A program made the position numbers and the translations under genes. DNA of 64,000 nucleotides from Corbicula japonica (taxonomy: Eukaryota > Mollusca > Bivalvia > Venerida > Cyrenidae): NCBI GenBank assembly GCA_038501625.1, contig JAZAYU010000003.1, positions 2,483,001 to 2,547,000 on the forward strand, written 5' to 3'. The notes beneath the pieces are model-generated. The model searched no databases. It had not been told where the DNA came from and was given only the letters and a program-made list of their open reading frames with translations. This document shows, piece after piece, positions 1 to 11,624 of the stretch (its first letter is position 1; the number at the start of each line of letters is the position of its first letter).

Positions 1-99
1 CCAGTAATGTTAGCCAATCTCGGAGCTCCGCCACCGATCGGTCAAACTCAGTCCAGTCAGGTCTTCCTGCTGGCTGACTGGCTGCCTGAGATACTTTCA
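1..99 (-). CDS. DMD: Dystrophin exon (human exon 51 equivalent), hinge 3 and start of R20, 3' part outside the window
   Basis: Open at the left edge; acceptor GATTGCAG. Two bases complete Val, then KVSQAASQPAGRPDWTEFDR and SVAELRDWLTLL, matching human ADFNRAWTELTDWLSLL. Hinge 3 is much shorter than in human: about 25 residues between the end of R19 and PDWTEF, against some 45-50. The acceptor has a weak pyrimidine tract, so the exact 5' border is slightly less sure, but the phase fits the preceding exon. Confidence 0.9.
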
Positions 100-779
100 C
101 TGCAATCACAACATTGTTTCTATTCAATATGATATTTTATTATATACACATGAATGATTTTAGCAGAGAGTATAAGCAAGATCGATAAATCTGTATGTGT
201 GGATTTTCCTATGCCGTATTCTTGCAGTTGCCTTTGTTATATGTGATGTCAAAACTACGTCATACTACATTGTGTATTCTATGTTACTTTTGTTCATTTA
301 ATTTCTCGTTGCATATATAAACCACATCATGCTTGATCTCCAGTTAGAGGTGACAATAAAAACTCAAGTATCACAGTTTTAAGCCAAAACACTAATTCTT
401 AAGTGATCAAAATAGAAGAGATATCAAATAAGGGCATGAGATCATAAACTGGGACTGGACTCTTGCTTAAGATTGATCAGTTTGGAGATTTGACTTCATT
501 TCAACGAATCAGCTGTTTGAGACTCTGGACAGGTCAAATGTTACAATTTTACAATCTCAGGATGAACCTGTAACACCTGGTTACACTAACTGAGTCATAT
601 TCTTGGTTTTGTTTGACCACACACATTAGTAAAATATTAAATATGGTTACCCAGGAAATTAATATGTTCTCAACAATGGGGTCATAATTTTGTTTTGAGT
701 TATTAACCAGTCATTAGTTTGACTACCATAAATAGTTACAGCCGTCCACTTGTATCTCGTTACGTAACTAGTATCATAC
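100..779. other. Intron, nothing recognised
   Basis: AT-rich intron sequence between the last two exons. I see no repeat, no alternative exon and no RNA gene in it. Confidence 0.7.
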
Positions 780-996
780 CTTGTGCAAAGACTTCATGGA
801 CAGAGGAATCTAGAGGAGTAGGTTCTAGTTTGTCGGAAAGCTCTTTGACAACTCTCCAATCAGCATTCAGCTGGTCATATTTGGTCTGGACTGGTTCTGG
901 TAATTCAGAGGTGTTATACTCGATGGTGATTTCATCATAACTTTGATTGACTTTGTCGATGTTATTCTGCCTAGCTCTCACTGCCTCCTGGGTAGT
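780..996 (-). CDS. DMD: Dystrophin exon (human exons 49+50 in one), R19 end
   Basis: 217 bp after CCATTTCAG, donor GTATGA, ending with one base. Human exons 49+50 total 211 bp. It encodes TTQEAVRARQNNIDKVNQSY, EYNTSELPEPVQTKYDQLNA and DWRVVKELSDKLEPTPLDSS, closing R19 (human LSSEWKAVNRLLQELRAKQP). It then runs into hinge 3 with VHEVFAQ. Confidence 0.95.
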
Positions 997-1957
997 CTGA
1001 AATGGGTAAGATGGTTTAATGGTGGCACAGATTCAACTTTCACCACCAACTACATGACGAGCAGACACCATCTAGATAAAGATCTAAAGGCTTAAGTATG
1101 TATTTCTATTGGATATGGCAGTTATGTAATGGAAAAAGAAAAATGACAGTGTGATGGAACCTTCTGATAGAAGTACCAATATACTGTTGCCACATGGTTC
1201 ATACACGACGACTTGTCTATAACCTAATACAACTGTCAACATTTATATCTGAAATATCTTCATCATAACGCAAGTCTTGATGTTGTTTTAGGTTTCCTTT
1301 GTTTTCAAATTAATAGAATTAAAATAACTACTAAAAAGTTAAGAAAACTGAGGAAAGCTGCAAAGGCTTGAACATTCCAATAGAGTGAAATACCAACAAG
1401 ACAAAGCAATTTTGTACTATAAATGTAGATAATGGCATGTTTACAATAGTTTTGACATAATATAATCAACTGAAAACAAGTCCAAAGTGGACAGATCTTG
1501 TCTTAAAGCCCCAGCCCTAAATTTAAGTAAGAATATACTATTGAAAAATCATATTTGTCCATATAGACTCCAATATATAAACTCTCTAACAGAACACAAA
1601 AGGTCCGATCGAATTCTTTCTTATAGACAGGATTTTCAATGATATTTTTAAATTATCGTTAACTAACTTTTTAGAAGCTAAATATAATGGAGCTATATTT
1701 AGCACCTATTTTTGATGAAGCGACCACTTCATGCGGGATCTCGAATTCTGTGACGTTTCGGAAATCCTACTTTCGCTTTTAGTTGCACAGACCAAATTTA
1801 TTTCAGTAAATTAAAATTTTATTAGCCCGAACTAATGCTCCAAATTTGTGCCTATAGTTCCAAATACATGTAATATTTCATACAAGAGCGGGTTAAATTG
1901 AAGTAATGCCGCATTAAATAAAAATAAAAGTTTTAAAACAATTTACGAGACCAGTAC
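997..1957. other. Intron, nothing recognised
   Basis: AT-rich, unique-looking sequence without MITE or pearl-type repeats. Confidence 0.7.
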
Positions 1958-2143
1958 CTGTGGATCTACAATAATCGAGTCCTGTTCATCAACACTAGTA
2001 GCAGACTGTGCATGACGGCTCTCAAGAACCTCGCGGGTTTTGTTCACCCAGGACTGAAGCTGCTCAATATCTGACGTGAAAGTCCGCAGCTGATGTAGAT
2101 GGCGCTCTACATTGTGTATACTGTCAGGTATCTCATTCATTAC
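1958..2143 (-). CDS. DMD: Dystrophin exon (human exon 48 equivalent), R18/R19 junction
   Basis: 186 bp, exactly the human length, 62 codons, phase 0 to 0, between CATTTTAG and GTACTGG. It encodes VMNEIPDSIHNVERHLHQLR, IEQLQSWVNKTREVLESRHA and SVDEQDSIIVDPQ. Helix A of R19 has the Trp in QSWV (human LLWL). Confidence 0.96.
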
Positions 2144-2189
2144 CTAAAATGTCACCAAAATCAAATATTATATATTTTAAGTTTGCATT

Positions 2190-2566
2190 ATCGTGCCACA
2201 AAGCAGAGACCTAAAATTTGACTTGAGTCGGTCAGGTTGGAACATGGGTTCTGCACGTCATCTTCATGGGGAGAACATTTTACTAAAGATTCATGAAATT
2301 CCTTCTAGGGGTTCAGAAGATATGAACTGGACACGAAATACATGGTTCAAATCTTCAAACACCACTGGTGACCTGGACCTTGAGCCGGCCAGGTTGAAAC
2401 ATGAGTTCTGCACGTCGTCTTGATGGAGAGAACATTTGACTAAAGTTTCATGAAATTCCTTCTAGGGGTTGAAAAGTTATGGACCAGACACGAAATGTGT
2501 GCGCACGGAAGGACGAACGGACGAAGACCATTCCTATATCCCCCAGCCGCTATGCGGCGGGGGATA
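2190..2566. mobile_element. Pearl-like element with two tandem units
   Basis: Two diverged units of ~165 bp share GTTCTGCACGTC and CATGAAATTCCTTCTAGGGG. An ACGG-type tract (GGACGAACGGACGAAG) follows, then a terminal hairpin (CCCCCAGCCGC tATG GCGGCGGGGG region, 2540-2566). Tandem core plus tetranucleotide tract plus hairpin end is the architecture of bivalve pearl elements; the class call is an inference. Confidence 0.6.
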
Positions 2567-2827
2567 AAAATATTTCTGGTAAACTTACCCACCCACTAGA
2601 TTTTTGAAACTTCCTTTGATATAAATTGGGAGTTAAAAAATCTTGAATAAGCATTGTCCATCTTTGTCCTGTCTTCAGACATTCTTAACTCGCTGCACTT
2701 AACAAAACACACAAACAATAATCAGTAATTGACAAAATATAAGTACCATGTCAGCAGTGCAGACATATTCAGCTCAGCATTCAACAACTTCACGAAAGCT
2801 TCAGGGTATGTCAACTTTCACTAGAGC

Positions 2828-3030
2828 TTAACCCCTCCCTCCCATAAATACCAATTTTATCAGATCATGCCATCTGATCAGGATCTACACTGCTCGTTTT
2901 TGATTTATTAGTTTATTTCTGACCGAACAGCGCACTGTGCAGAATCTAATTACACAGCATGGACGTGCAAGCTGATCTGAATCTACACTGCACATATAAT
3001 AAAATGTGTATATAGGGAAGGAAGGGTTAA
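2828..3030. mobile_element. MITE-B copy (piggyBac-like, TTAA-flanked)
   Basis: Family definition used for all MITE-B entries. Intact copies are ~240 bp, flanked by TTAA, with termini CCCTTTCCTCCATA and TATGGAGGAAAGGG. Inside are two hairpins, each built from GTGTAGATCCAGATCAG-like and CTGATCAGGATCTACAC-like arms, joined by GGTCAGAAATAACCTAATGA. This copy is diverged but complete at both ends. Confidence 0.75.
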
Positions 3031-3076
3031 TGAATTCTTGTATATAAATATATTTTCACAAAAGAAATCTGCTCAC

Positions 3077-3226
3077 CTTAGCCCAGCGGGCGTTGAGGTT
3101 ATCAAGATCCTTATGGATGTTTTCTGTGTCTTGACTGTTTAAATTGTCATGTTTTACAAGAACTTCGCCATTTCTGTTGATGGCTGCTACTGTCTGCTTC
3201 TTGGCTGGAATGTCATCTTCACGGTC
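3077..3226 (-). CDS. DMD: Dystrophin exon (human exon 47 equivalent), spectrin repeat R18
   Basis: 150 bp, exactly the human length, 50 codons, phase 0 to 0, between TTGTACAG and GTGAGC. It encodes DREDDIPAKKQTVAAINRNG, EVLVKHDNLNSQDTENIHKD and LDNLNARWAK. Human has LNETGGPVLVSAPIS and LKQTNLQWIK at the matching places. Confidence 0.96.
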
Positions 3227-3812
3227 CTGTACAATACATGAGAAATGATTACAATACAATAAATATCTTCTAGTGTAGGGGTGGTTTCAGAGGGGGTTCA
3301 GTGGGGTGAAAAATCAGTGGAAATTCCCTTTTTAAGCAGCAATATTTCATTTTTATGGAGATTTTGGCAAGAAAGTTGAAAATTAAATGTAACTACCCTA
3401 AGACTGCACCAAACGAACCCCTTTTCTAGAATTTTTGGGTCTGGCCCTGTAGTGGTATATCACTGCAGAGTTTAAAAGCATTAGGTGAAATAGTACCAAT
3501 TCCGACAAATATATCCCAGTTGAAATTTTTTAACAATATTCTACTGTATTTCATAACATTAAATCAACATTTTTATACTATAATCTAAAGAAAATTTAAA
3601 CAACAAACAGTAAATTTGGTGTTGAAACAAAAAGGTTTAATGTTATGCAAATAGTTTGGTCAATTTATTCCATCACTTTCAGAATTCCTTCATGTCCATA
3701 TTGTTTCAAAGTCCAATTATTTTAAGGATTTAATCCCAACAATTGAACAACTGAACTAAAAATCCTTTAAAATATGTTTCGAAACTGTTCATCTAAATGA
3801 CGCAATCCTTTC

Positions 3813-4199
3813 TTAACCCTCTACTTCCTGGGATATTGCTTTTAGACCATAACCCAAGGTTATAAAACTGAGCATGGAAACCAGTCTCAAATCTCAAGCA
3901 CCTGATTGGCTGAAATGGCGACCAGTTGCCATTTCAGCAAATCAGGTGCTTGAGATTTGAGACTGATTTCCAAACTCAATTTTATAACTTTCAGCCCATG
4001 AAAGACCATTACAGATCCAGTTCAGCCTACACATCCATGCAGTCTTATCAGGATCTGCACTGTTATGTTTGGTTCAGAAATAACCCAATTAAAGCAACCA
4101 GTTTAGATCCTGATCTGACTGTACACATGTGCAGGCTGATCTGGATCTACACTATTCACACATGGGATAAAAGCCGTATCCAATGGAGTAACAAGTTAA
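3813..4199. mobile_element. MITE-B copy interrupted by a MITE-A copy
   Basis: The left end (TTAACCCTCTACTTCC) at 3813 and the remainder from about 3998 to 4199 are separated by the MITE-A at 3851-3997. MITE-A inserted into an existing MITE-B. Confidence 0.7.
3851..3997. mobile_element. MITE-A copy (palindromic MITE)
   Basis: Family definition used for all MITE-A entries. About 145 bp, a nearly perfect inverted repeat over its whole length. Ends read CCCAAGGTTATAAAACTGA and its complement, or CCCAAGATCATAAAACTAA in a second subfamily. The centre is CATCTGATTGGCTGAAATGG with its mirror image. No clear target duplication, so no superfamily is assigned. Confidence 0.85.
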
Positions 4200-4496
4200 G
4201 CACTTCTAATTCCAACACATTGTTTTAAACTTTTGTTGCAACAAAGTGTTCAGTATTATGATTATGAATATTCTGGCATTTATGGAATTCAATGTTTGTA
4301 AACATTTCAGATGTTTGAAATACAGTGTTACAGAATAACCATGTGAACAGTTCTCTGTTTACATTTGGCTTTCATCATCATAACAATGCATATGTCCCTA
4401 TACCTGCTTTATTTCTTTACTTACCTTTCCTTGAATTTGTTGTCAGCCTATTTGTATTCCAGGAATTTGTTGTCTGAATTGTTAGAATAGTGTAGA

Positions 4497-4805
4497 ACCT
4501 GATCATTGTGCATGGGTAAGGGCAGTATAGACCCTGATCAGACTGCATAGACATAAACAGTAAAGACCCTGGACTTGAACACTGTAAACCCCACACTGCA
4601 ATAGACCAAGATCAGTGCCCAAGGTTATAAAACTGAGCATGGAAACCAGTCTCAAATCTCAAGCATCTGATTGGCTGAAATGGCGACCAGTCGCCATTTC
4701 ATCCAATCAGATGCTTGAGATTTGAGACTGGTTTCCATTCTCAGCTTTATAACCTTGGGACCAGACTGTATGGATGTGCAGGTTGACCTTGATTGGTACT
4801 GGTCT
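4497..4805. mobile_element. Degenerate MITE-B fragments around a MITE-A
   Basis: Repeated GACCCTGATCAGACTGCATAGA-like pieces before 4617 and CAGACTGTATGGATGTGCAGG after 4761 resemble MITE-B arms and flank the MITE-A at 4617-4761. Limits are uncertain. Confidence 0.4.
4617..4761. mobile_element. MITE-A copy, near-intact
   Basis: Both arms are complete, from GCCCAAGGTTATAAAACTGA to TTTATAACCTTGGGAC, about 150 bases from the donor side of exon 46 equivalent. Confidence 0.85.
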
Positions 4806-4913
4806 TACATTTTACTTGTAACCTTGACAATTATCTCTGAAATGAATGCTTGAAAGTACTGGTAGTTCTTCTTTGTATATAATCTCCAAATCTACAATAT
4901 TCACATAACATAC

Positions 4914-5058
4914 CCTCATTTTTTCCAACAATTCTTCAAGAAAATGTTCGTCTGGTTGTAGTGGTGTAGAGATTATATTTTCCGTCTCGTCGATCCAGAA
5001 GAACATCTCATCCATGTCATCAGTAAACTCACTTGTTTTTACGCTGGCCTGCTCCAAC
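4914..5058 (-). CDS. DMD: Dystrophin exon (human exon 46 equivalent), R18 helix A
   Basis: 145 bp after TTTGTCAG, donor GTATGT. The first base completes Arg, then LEQASVKTSEFTDDMDEMFF, WIDETENIISTPLQPDEHF (human WLEEADNIASIPLEPGKEQ) and LEELLEKMR. It leaves phase 0. The human exon is 148 bp. Confidence 0.97.
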
Positions 5059-5380
5059 CTGACAAAATGAATGGAAATTCCTGTTAATTTCTCAACAGAT
5101 ATGAGAAATTTCTAACTGTTGATTTCTAACAGGACATAGATTTAGGCTAACTGTTTAATTCTAAAAGTATGTAAGACTTGTGCTAACTGTAGAATTTGAA
5201 GAAGATACATAACAGAAATGCCTAACTGTTGGTTTCTAAAAATGCTGAGAATTTAAATTTTGTATCTTTTAAGTATGTTACCAGTCCAGAAACTGCATGG
5301 ATATGCATGCTGATCTGATCTGCTGACACTGGTCACCGATGTGACTTAAGTTATACTACGAGAGAAAAGTATTAAATAAC

Positions 5381-5635
5381 TAGGGTTGGGACCAAAAATT
5401 CGAACATTCAAATATTCAGTTTGACAACGAATATTCTTGAATATTCTAATACGATTTATTTATTCGAATAATCAAGAATTTGTTAAAAATATATACATGT
5501 GTTGTCTCTTCTAAAAGATGGTTGCATGAAAATTACTGGACTTGTCCAACAAAACACGGATGAAAATGAGATAAAATTTGAATATTCAAATAATGAATAT
5601 TCAAATAGTGATTTCACTATTTGATCCCATTCCTA
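5381..5635. mobile_element. hAT-like MITE with 8-bp target duplication
   Basis: 255 bp. Ends are TAGGGTTGGGA and TCCCATTCCTA. They are flanked on both sides by the perfect 8-bp repeat TAAATAAC (5373-5380 and 5636-5643). The interior is rich in GAATATTC words. An 8-bp duplication is typical of hAT elements. Confidence 0.7.
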
Positions 5636-5813
5636 TAAATAACTAATTTTATCTTTCATTCTTTTACAAGTAAATGTTTGTTAACAACACTCTTTTATTT
5701 ATTTTAACTACTGCAGCATTAGTGAAGTCCTCTGCTCCACCATCTGACATCATTTCAAGGGATTACATCAACTCAAATATTGTCAAAATACATGAAATAT
5801 TGAACTGCATTAC

Positions 5814-5989
5814 CTCTCCTGTCTGTCAAGAACTTCCGAGGAGATATTTTTCCATCGCTGGTTAACAGCATCCAGTTTTTCTCGTAGTTTGCTGGAGTCC
5901 GGGGCAGCCGACTGTCGGATGATTTCATTTCCTGCAGCATTCATACTGTTTACGGTACCTTGATGATCTCGAATCTCGAGTTCCAGTTC
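5814..5989 (-). CDS. DMD: Dystrophin exon (human exon 45 equivalent), spectrin repeat R17
   Basis: 176 bp, exactly the human length, between TTATTTAG and GTAATG, ending in phase 2. It encodes ELELEIRDHQGTVNSMNAAG, NEIIRQSAAPDSSKLREKL and DAVNQRWKNISSEVLDRQER. Human reads ELQDGIGQRQTVVRTLNATG, EEIIQQSSKTDASILQEKL and GSLNLRWQEVCKQL. Confidence 0.98.
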
Positions 5990-6553
5990 CTAAATAATAC
6001 CAAACTGTGTTCATGTGACATACAGACTAGTCATGAGAATTTCAAGTTTTAAAGATATTATTTCAGTTTTCAAGAGGCACAATTCCAGTTTTAGGAAGTG
6101 ACAGAATTTCACATGAAACTTTTATGTCAAAGTATATTTTGGAATTTGGTGTGAAAATCTACCTGTGCTGCATAAACTTGTAATTAAAAGCAATATTTGA
6201 CCATAATTAAGAATAAATACTGTGATTTTTTTCAGGATATATATGTTGACATGCATGTAACATTTTTGTTATTATTACCCGGTCTGAGAAAACAAGGATT
6301 TTACATTATACAACACGCTCGTGATATAGCATAGCATTTGAAGTACATCAATAGAAACTGTTTTATAAGTGGAAAATATTCCCAAAGAATTTATTCAAGT
6401 TAAGTATGGCAAGCCAGAGGCAAAATCCTGTCAGCCAGAATATTCCTTCCATGCATTTCCAAATGATTCTAACTAAAACCTATTAAAAAAACACTGACAG
6501 AAAGCATTCATATTTTCTTAACATTTAAAACAAAAAATAAAAGCGCATTGTAC
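5990..6553. other. Intron, nothing recognised
   Basis: Ordinary AT-rich intron between the exon 44 and 45 equivalents, without repeats I can identify. Vertebrate Dp140 starts in this intron, but I see no first-exon candidate here. Confidence 0.6.
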
Positions 6554-6695
6554 CACAAAGGATTTTTCCAGAAGCTTGTTGTCCTGCATGTGTTTGAGGT
6601 CGGCCAGCTTCTGCTCTGATTCTGTCAGCCATTTTGTTACTGCTGCAAGATCCTTGTGATACTGACGCCACTGTTCTGCCGCTCGAGTCCATCGT
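6554..6695 (-). CDS. DMD: Dystrophin exon (human exon 44 equivalent), R17 helix A
   Basis: 142 bp after ATTTCAG, donor GTACAA. The first base completes Arg. It reads RWTRAAEQWRQYHKDLAAVT and KWLTESEQKLADLKHMQDN (human SVEKWRRFHYDIKIFNQWLTEAEQ region), ending LLEKSFV. This helix lies in the repeat that vertebrate dystrophin uses with R16 to bind nNOS. Whether that function exists here cannot be told from sequence. Confidence 0.96.
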
Positions 6696-6820
6696 CTGAA
6701 ATTGTGACAAACTATGAAATATACAAAACTAATGTACTGGCTAAAATTCAACAAAAGATTAATCTGTTGCAGTTTTAAGGTTCAAGGGAATCTGGAAGAA
6801 CAAAATTAGCTGATGACATT

Positions 6821-7042
6821 TACCCTTTACTACATCGAAAAAAGGTTTATCAAATATCACATGATGTGTGACCAGTGTAGATCCAGATCAGCTGGCACAT
6901 CCATGCCATCTGATCTGGATCTACACAGGTCACTTGCTTAGAAATAACTTAATGAATCTAAAAGTGAACAGTGCAGATCCTGATCAGGTTGCACAGTCTG
7001 CATTGTGATAACAGCCATATCCCACAGAGAAAATTGGGTTAA
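6821..7042. mobile_element. MITE-B copy, diverged
   Basis: Both hairpins and the central AAATAACTTAATGAATC are visible; termini are eroded (TACCCTTTACTACA, TTGGGTTAA). Confidence 0.7.
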
Positions 7043-7082
7043 ATATTTCTACAGACAGAATGACGAGTGGGGCTTGTAAAGT

Positions 7083-7332
7083 TTAACCCTTTCCTCCATA
7101 TATTTGCATTTATACACATTTATTTGTGCAACCAATGCAGATCCAGATCAGCCAGCACATCAATGCCGTCTAATCAGGATCTGCACTGGTTGCTTTTTGG
7201 TCAGAATCAACCTACCAGATCATAAAGGGAACAGTGTAAATCCTTATCAGACAGCAGGGATGTGACGGGTGATCTGGATCTTACCTGTTCGCCCATGAAA
7301 TTAAGGTGTGTCTCATGGGGGATTATGGGTTA
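7083..7332. mobile_element. MITE-B copy
   Basis: TTAACCCTTTCCTCCATATA at the left. The right end ATTATGGGTTAA is eroded. It follows the previous copy after 40 bases. Confidence 0.75.
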
Positions 7333-7524
7333 ACATCATTATCCTGTTCTCCTACTTCAACAAACATTCAACTTAATACTTTGCTTTCAGACTCCTTCTG
7401 ATATTTTTAACTGAGTAGACCCATTTATAAAACAACTCCACCTCTTACAATACTTTTTACAACTTTAAGATTTCAAACAAATTCTTTTTAACTACACTTC
7501 AGCTTGATATCAAGCAAGCACATT

Positions 7525-7760
7525 TACTTTTAAAGGTAAATATTGAATCATTATAAAATTGGACCATTAGACATTTGACACCATTAAATGAAGTCCCAAT
7601 GACAGTGATCTTGCAATTCTGTTCCCAGACAGGGCTCCATTAATCACTGGTATTAAATGACCAGTCCAAATGACCATGAATGAAAATCAAGCCAAATGCT
7701 TATTAAAAATCTAGGTTGTAAATTACACTGCTGTCATTTTGGACCATTAACTATTATCTT
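7525..7760. repeat. Duplicated intronic block, copy 1
   Basis: Diverged duplicate of 11625-11880, sharing ACTTTTAAAGGTAAATATTG, TGACCATGAATGAAAATCAA and GTAAATTACACTGCTGTCAT. It is not one of the MITE or pearl families of this window. Confidence 0.6.
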
Positions 7761-8050
7761 TTTTTCAGTGACAGTCAATGTACCATAGAAAATGACTGTG
7801 CAAATTGCTTTCTTTTCAATTTTATGCTCTTCCCTTTTTGAATTATAATGATTTATATTCAAAAATATTCTCGAGGTTTAAAATTAACTTTACAACTAAT
7901 GTGATGAGCATGAAACTGTTGTGTGCATTCACTTTGATAGTCAATCAACTACTGTCTGCTATCAACAACTTAGACACTCATGTCACAGACAAGTACATTT
8001 ATATGTCAGCAAAACATTTTACAATTTTGCTATGACCATTCTCTCCTGAT

Positions 8051-8170
8051 GAGCCCAAGATCATTAAACTAAGATTGGAGACAAGTCTCAAATCTCAAGC
8101 ATCTGATTGGCTGAAATGGCAACTGCTTGTGATTTGAGACTGGTCTCCAATCTTAGTTTATGATCTTTGA
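8051..8170. mobile_element. MITE-A copy, ATCATTAAACTAA subfamily
   Basis: Starts GCCCAAGATCATTAAACTAA; the central part is shortened to AAATGGCAACTGCTTGTG. Confidence 0.75.
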
Positions 8171-9423
8171 CTCTAATCTCTGAAAAATATTTAATTAATT
8201 CTTCCCTGCCGTAAGATCATTTCTTGTTGTTACTTGTCGTATAAACTGAGTATCACACGACTGTATACTTATCCATAATCAGTTATACATAGGGACTTAT
8301 TTTAATCCGACTGCCCGACTGATCAGGATCTACATTAGTCATCCATTGGATATAAACTGTATTCATGAAGTAAATTGATTACTCAAATGATATCAATGCG
8401 AGAATGTTCTGTAATATTTTTTTACTTATCAAACATAGGTAAATATCATATTCAGAGGCAATTCTGTAAACTTATCTATTGTCAAGTATATGAGAAGGCA
8501 ACTATATTTGGGTGACTTCAATATTAAAAAGTTTCTTAGTTTTTGGTAAGGTCAGGATTGGTGAGGACCAATTATTCTGTTACACTATCTATTCTGAAAA
8601 ATATTTTTTTTACACCATCTATTCAGGTATATTATCTATTCCTTATACTATTATGATACAATCAATGACCAACATTCAAACATGAAATAAATCATGACGG
8701 TCATCCTATTGAATCAAAAGTACCGATAAGCCACAGTTATCTCAATAGGAGATACCGTTCTATCACTGTCCATCAACAAATCTGATTTGGATTTCACATA
8801 TCTACTTATTATCTTATTATCTCTATAATAATACCATTAAGACATTGCACCTTAGATTATTACGATTTTATTTATTTTCCTACAATTCTTCATTTTGTTG
8901 AGGATTGTTTAATAGACTTCAAATTGTCATTTCTGACAAAATTCAGTTATCATAATAATATTATCAGTGATATACACTTAACAAATGTTCTTACTACACT
9001 GATCGTAAAATCGTAATTTCTTCAGACAATGATTGGTGTAGTTGGAACATTGGTAAAGTGTATTTATTTTAAATTTAATAGAATATCATGTCAGTGAGAA
9101 TTTTCATCCCGAATCAATGAATTATTAAGTTTGTCATGGAAATACAGGAAAACACTGAGAATATAATATCTTAAAGGAAATACCAGCGAATAATGAACTA
9201 CACAGTTATTGCGCGCAAATGGAAAGTTATACCTAACTGAATCAATAGTTTTCAGTAATAAATTCATGTCAACTGATGACATAACAATGTTAATCTGTGC
9301 ATTGTGTCACCAAAGTAGGTAATGAGTTACAAAATAAGAAACCTGACAATAGATTGACTTGTTTACACTCACAAAGGCAGACTCTGTAGCCCAATATAGA
9401 AAATGCCTTACTTTTGTTACTTG

Positions 9424-9575
9424 CCCCCAAGATCATTAAACTGAAATCAGAAACCAGACTCAAAACTGTTGCTTGTGATTGATCGGCATGGAAACTGTGA
9501 CAAAATTCAACCAATCAGCTGCAGTGGATTTAGGACTGGTCTTCAATCTTAGTTTTATGACTTTGGGACCTGGGC
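9424..9575. mobile_element. MITE-A copy, strongly diverged
   Basis: The ends CCCCCAAGATCATTAAACTG and AGTTTTATGACTTTGGGACC are clear; the centre has drifted. Confidence 0.6.
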
Positions 9576-9677
9576 TATAAATGATTTGTACTAATTATTC
9601 TATGATTTCTAGCTTCCAGGCCTAAAAGTCTTATTGACTTCTTAGTAAGGATTAACTAGATGGGTGTTCAGTTGAAC

Positions 9678-10737
9678 ACTTGTGTCGCCCTCTGGTGCTA
9701 TGTCGGAATAAAAATGCAAGTACAAAAAGGGGCATAACTCCATCAAAGAATTTGGCATCATCATGAGCGTGTTGTCATAAGCAATATAATTTGAAAGTTT
9801 GATGTAAAAATATTAAGAAATTACGAAGTTATAGCCAATTTTAAGTTTTCTTGTAAAAATCCAAGTACAAAAAGGAGCATAACTCCATCAAATGTGACCT
9901 TGACCTTGAGAATTTGGCATCATCTCGAGCGTGTTGTCATAAGTAATATAATTTGAAAGTTTGATAAAGAAATATTAAGAAATGGCAAAGTTATAGCCAA
10001 CGTTGTTTTCGTGACGGACGGACCTACGGACGGATGGATGGACAAAGCAGTCCCTATGTATGGCCATTTCTTCGAAAGGGCAACAAAAAAAGAGGCATAA
10101 CTGTAGTGAAATAAGACATTGACAGTGGTATCATGACGACCATGTTGTTGTAAGCAATATTTATTGAAAGTTTGATGAAGAAATGTTAAGAAATGGCAAA
10201 GTTATAGCCAACATTAAGTTTTCATGACATAATATAAGTATGAAAAGGGGCATGTGACCTTGACCTAAAGATTTTGGTATCATGACGACCGTGTTGTTGT
10301 AAGCAATATATTTTGAAAGTTTGATGAAGAAATGTTAAGAAATGACAAATTTATAGCCGTTAAGTTTTCGTGACAAAAAAGGGGTATAACTCCATCAAAT
10401 GTGACCTTGACCTAAAGAATTTGGCATCATCATAAACCGTATTGTCATAATCAGTATAATTGGAAAGTTTGATGAAGAAATATTAAGAAATGGGAAAGTT
10501 ATAGCCAACGTTAAGTTTTCGTGACAAAAAAGGGGCATAACACCATCAAATGTTACCTTGACCTAAAGAATTTGGCATCATCATGACCGTGTTGTCATAA
10601 GCATTATAACTAGAAAGTTTGATGAAGAAATATTAAGAAATGGCAAAGTTATAGCCAACGTTAAGTTTTCGTGACGGACGGACGGACGGACAAAGCGATC
10701 CCTATGTATCACCTTTTCTTCGAAAGGGCGACACAAA
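9678..10737. mobile_element. Pearl-like cluster with five or six tandem units
   Basis: Units of ~150-165 bp contain AAAAGGGGCATAACTCCATC, GTGACCTTGACCTAAAGAAT and AAGAAATGGCAAAGTTATAG. ACGG tracts occur at 10013-10043 and 10674-10697, so two elements are fused or nested. The outer ends TTGTGTCGCCCT (9678) and AGGGCGACACAA (about 10735) are inverted repeats. Confidence 0.65.
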
Positions 10738-10739
10738 AA

Positions 10740-10865
10740 TCCTAAAACAGAAATTTAAAACCAGTCTCAACATTTTTACTTCTGATTGGTCAGTTTGTAG
10801 AGTAGTCTCAATTTTAACAAATCATCTACTCAGGATTGCAGACTGGTCTGCAGTCACAAGTTTAT
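10740..10865. mobile_element. Old MITE-A-like remnant
   Basis: AACCAGTCTCAA, TCTGATTGGTCA and GCAGACTGGTCT in the right order and spacing, with the remainder eroded. Confidence 0.35.
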
Positions 10866-11624
10866 TATTGTGTACTTACTCTATGAGTTTTGGATTATTG
10901 ACTATCCTTATGGTTCCATCCTTGCACAGAACTGTCTTCATGACTAGTCACATTAACTACCACACATCTAGCTTAGTACTTGATCACTCTATGTAGTCCA
11001 AGCTAACTATTACATCTGTTCTTATGAATTGTCCACTGATAACGTACAAACTCTACTATTATTATGTATTATTTATATTTATCTATAAACCAAGAGAGAA
11101 AAAAAAATTACAATGTAATGTATTTCATCATTTAATTTAGATAAACACAAAATATGATAAATAAATCATTTTTATCACCTCATTGACATAAACAAAGAAG
11201 TCCTTTGAATATATTATGATGAATTATGTATTTTGTATAAAAAATCATGTTTTTGAATAACCCTATAGTGAGCCATATTATAAAAATCTTAGTTTTAGAA
11301 ATAGAAATATATTTTAATTTTTTAAATTTAAATAAAAGTAAAAAATATCCTCAGTCAAAAAATGGCAGTTACTATTCCAGACATGCATTTACAGCTGATG
11401 CTACTGAATTATAAATTACAAGCCATAAGAATACAGAATTAAATTCACCACTGAATTCCAAACAATCCCTTGAGAATTTTGCAAAAATTAAAAAATCCTT
11501 TAATGTACACATTAAATCTATTCAATAAATGCTGTAACATTATAAACATTAAATTTCTATTTCACAACTAGATTCTGAATCTGAAGTTTATTTTAATCAC
11601 AACAACATTAATGTCCAGAAATCT

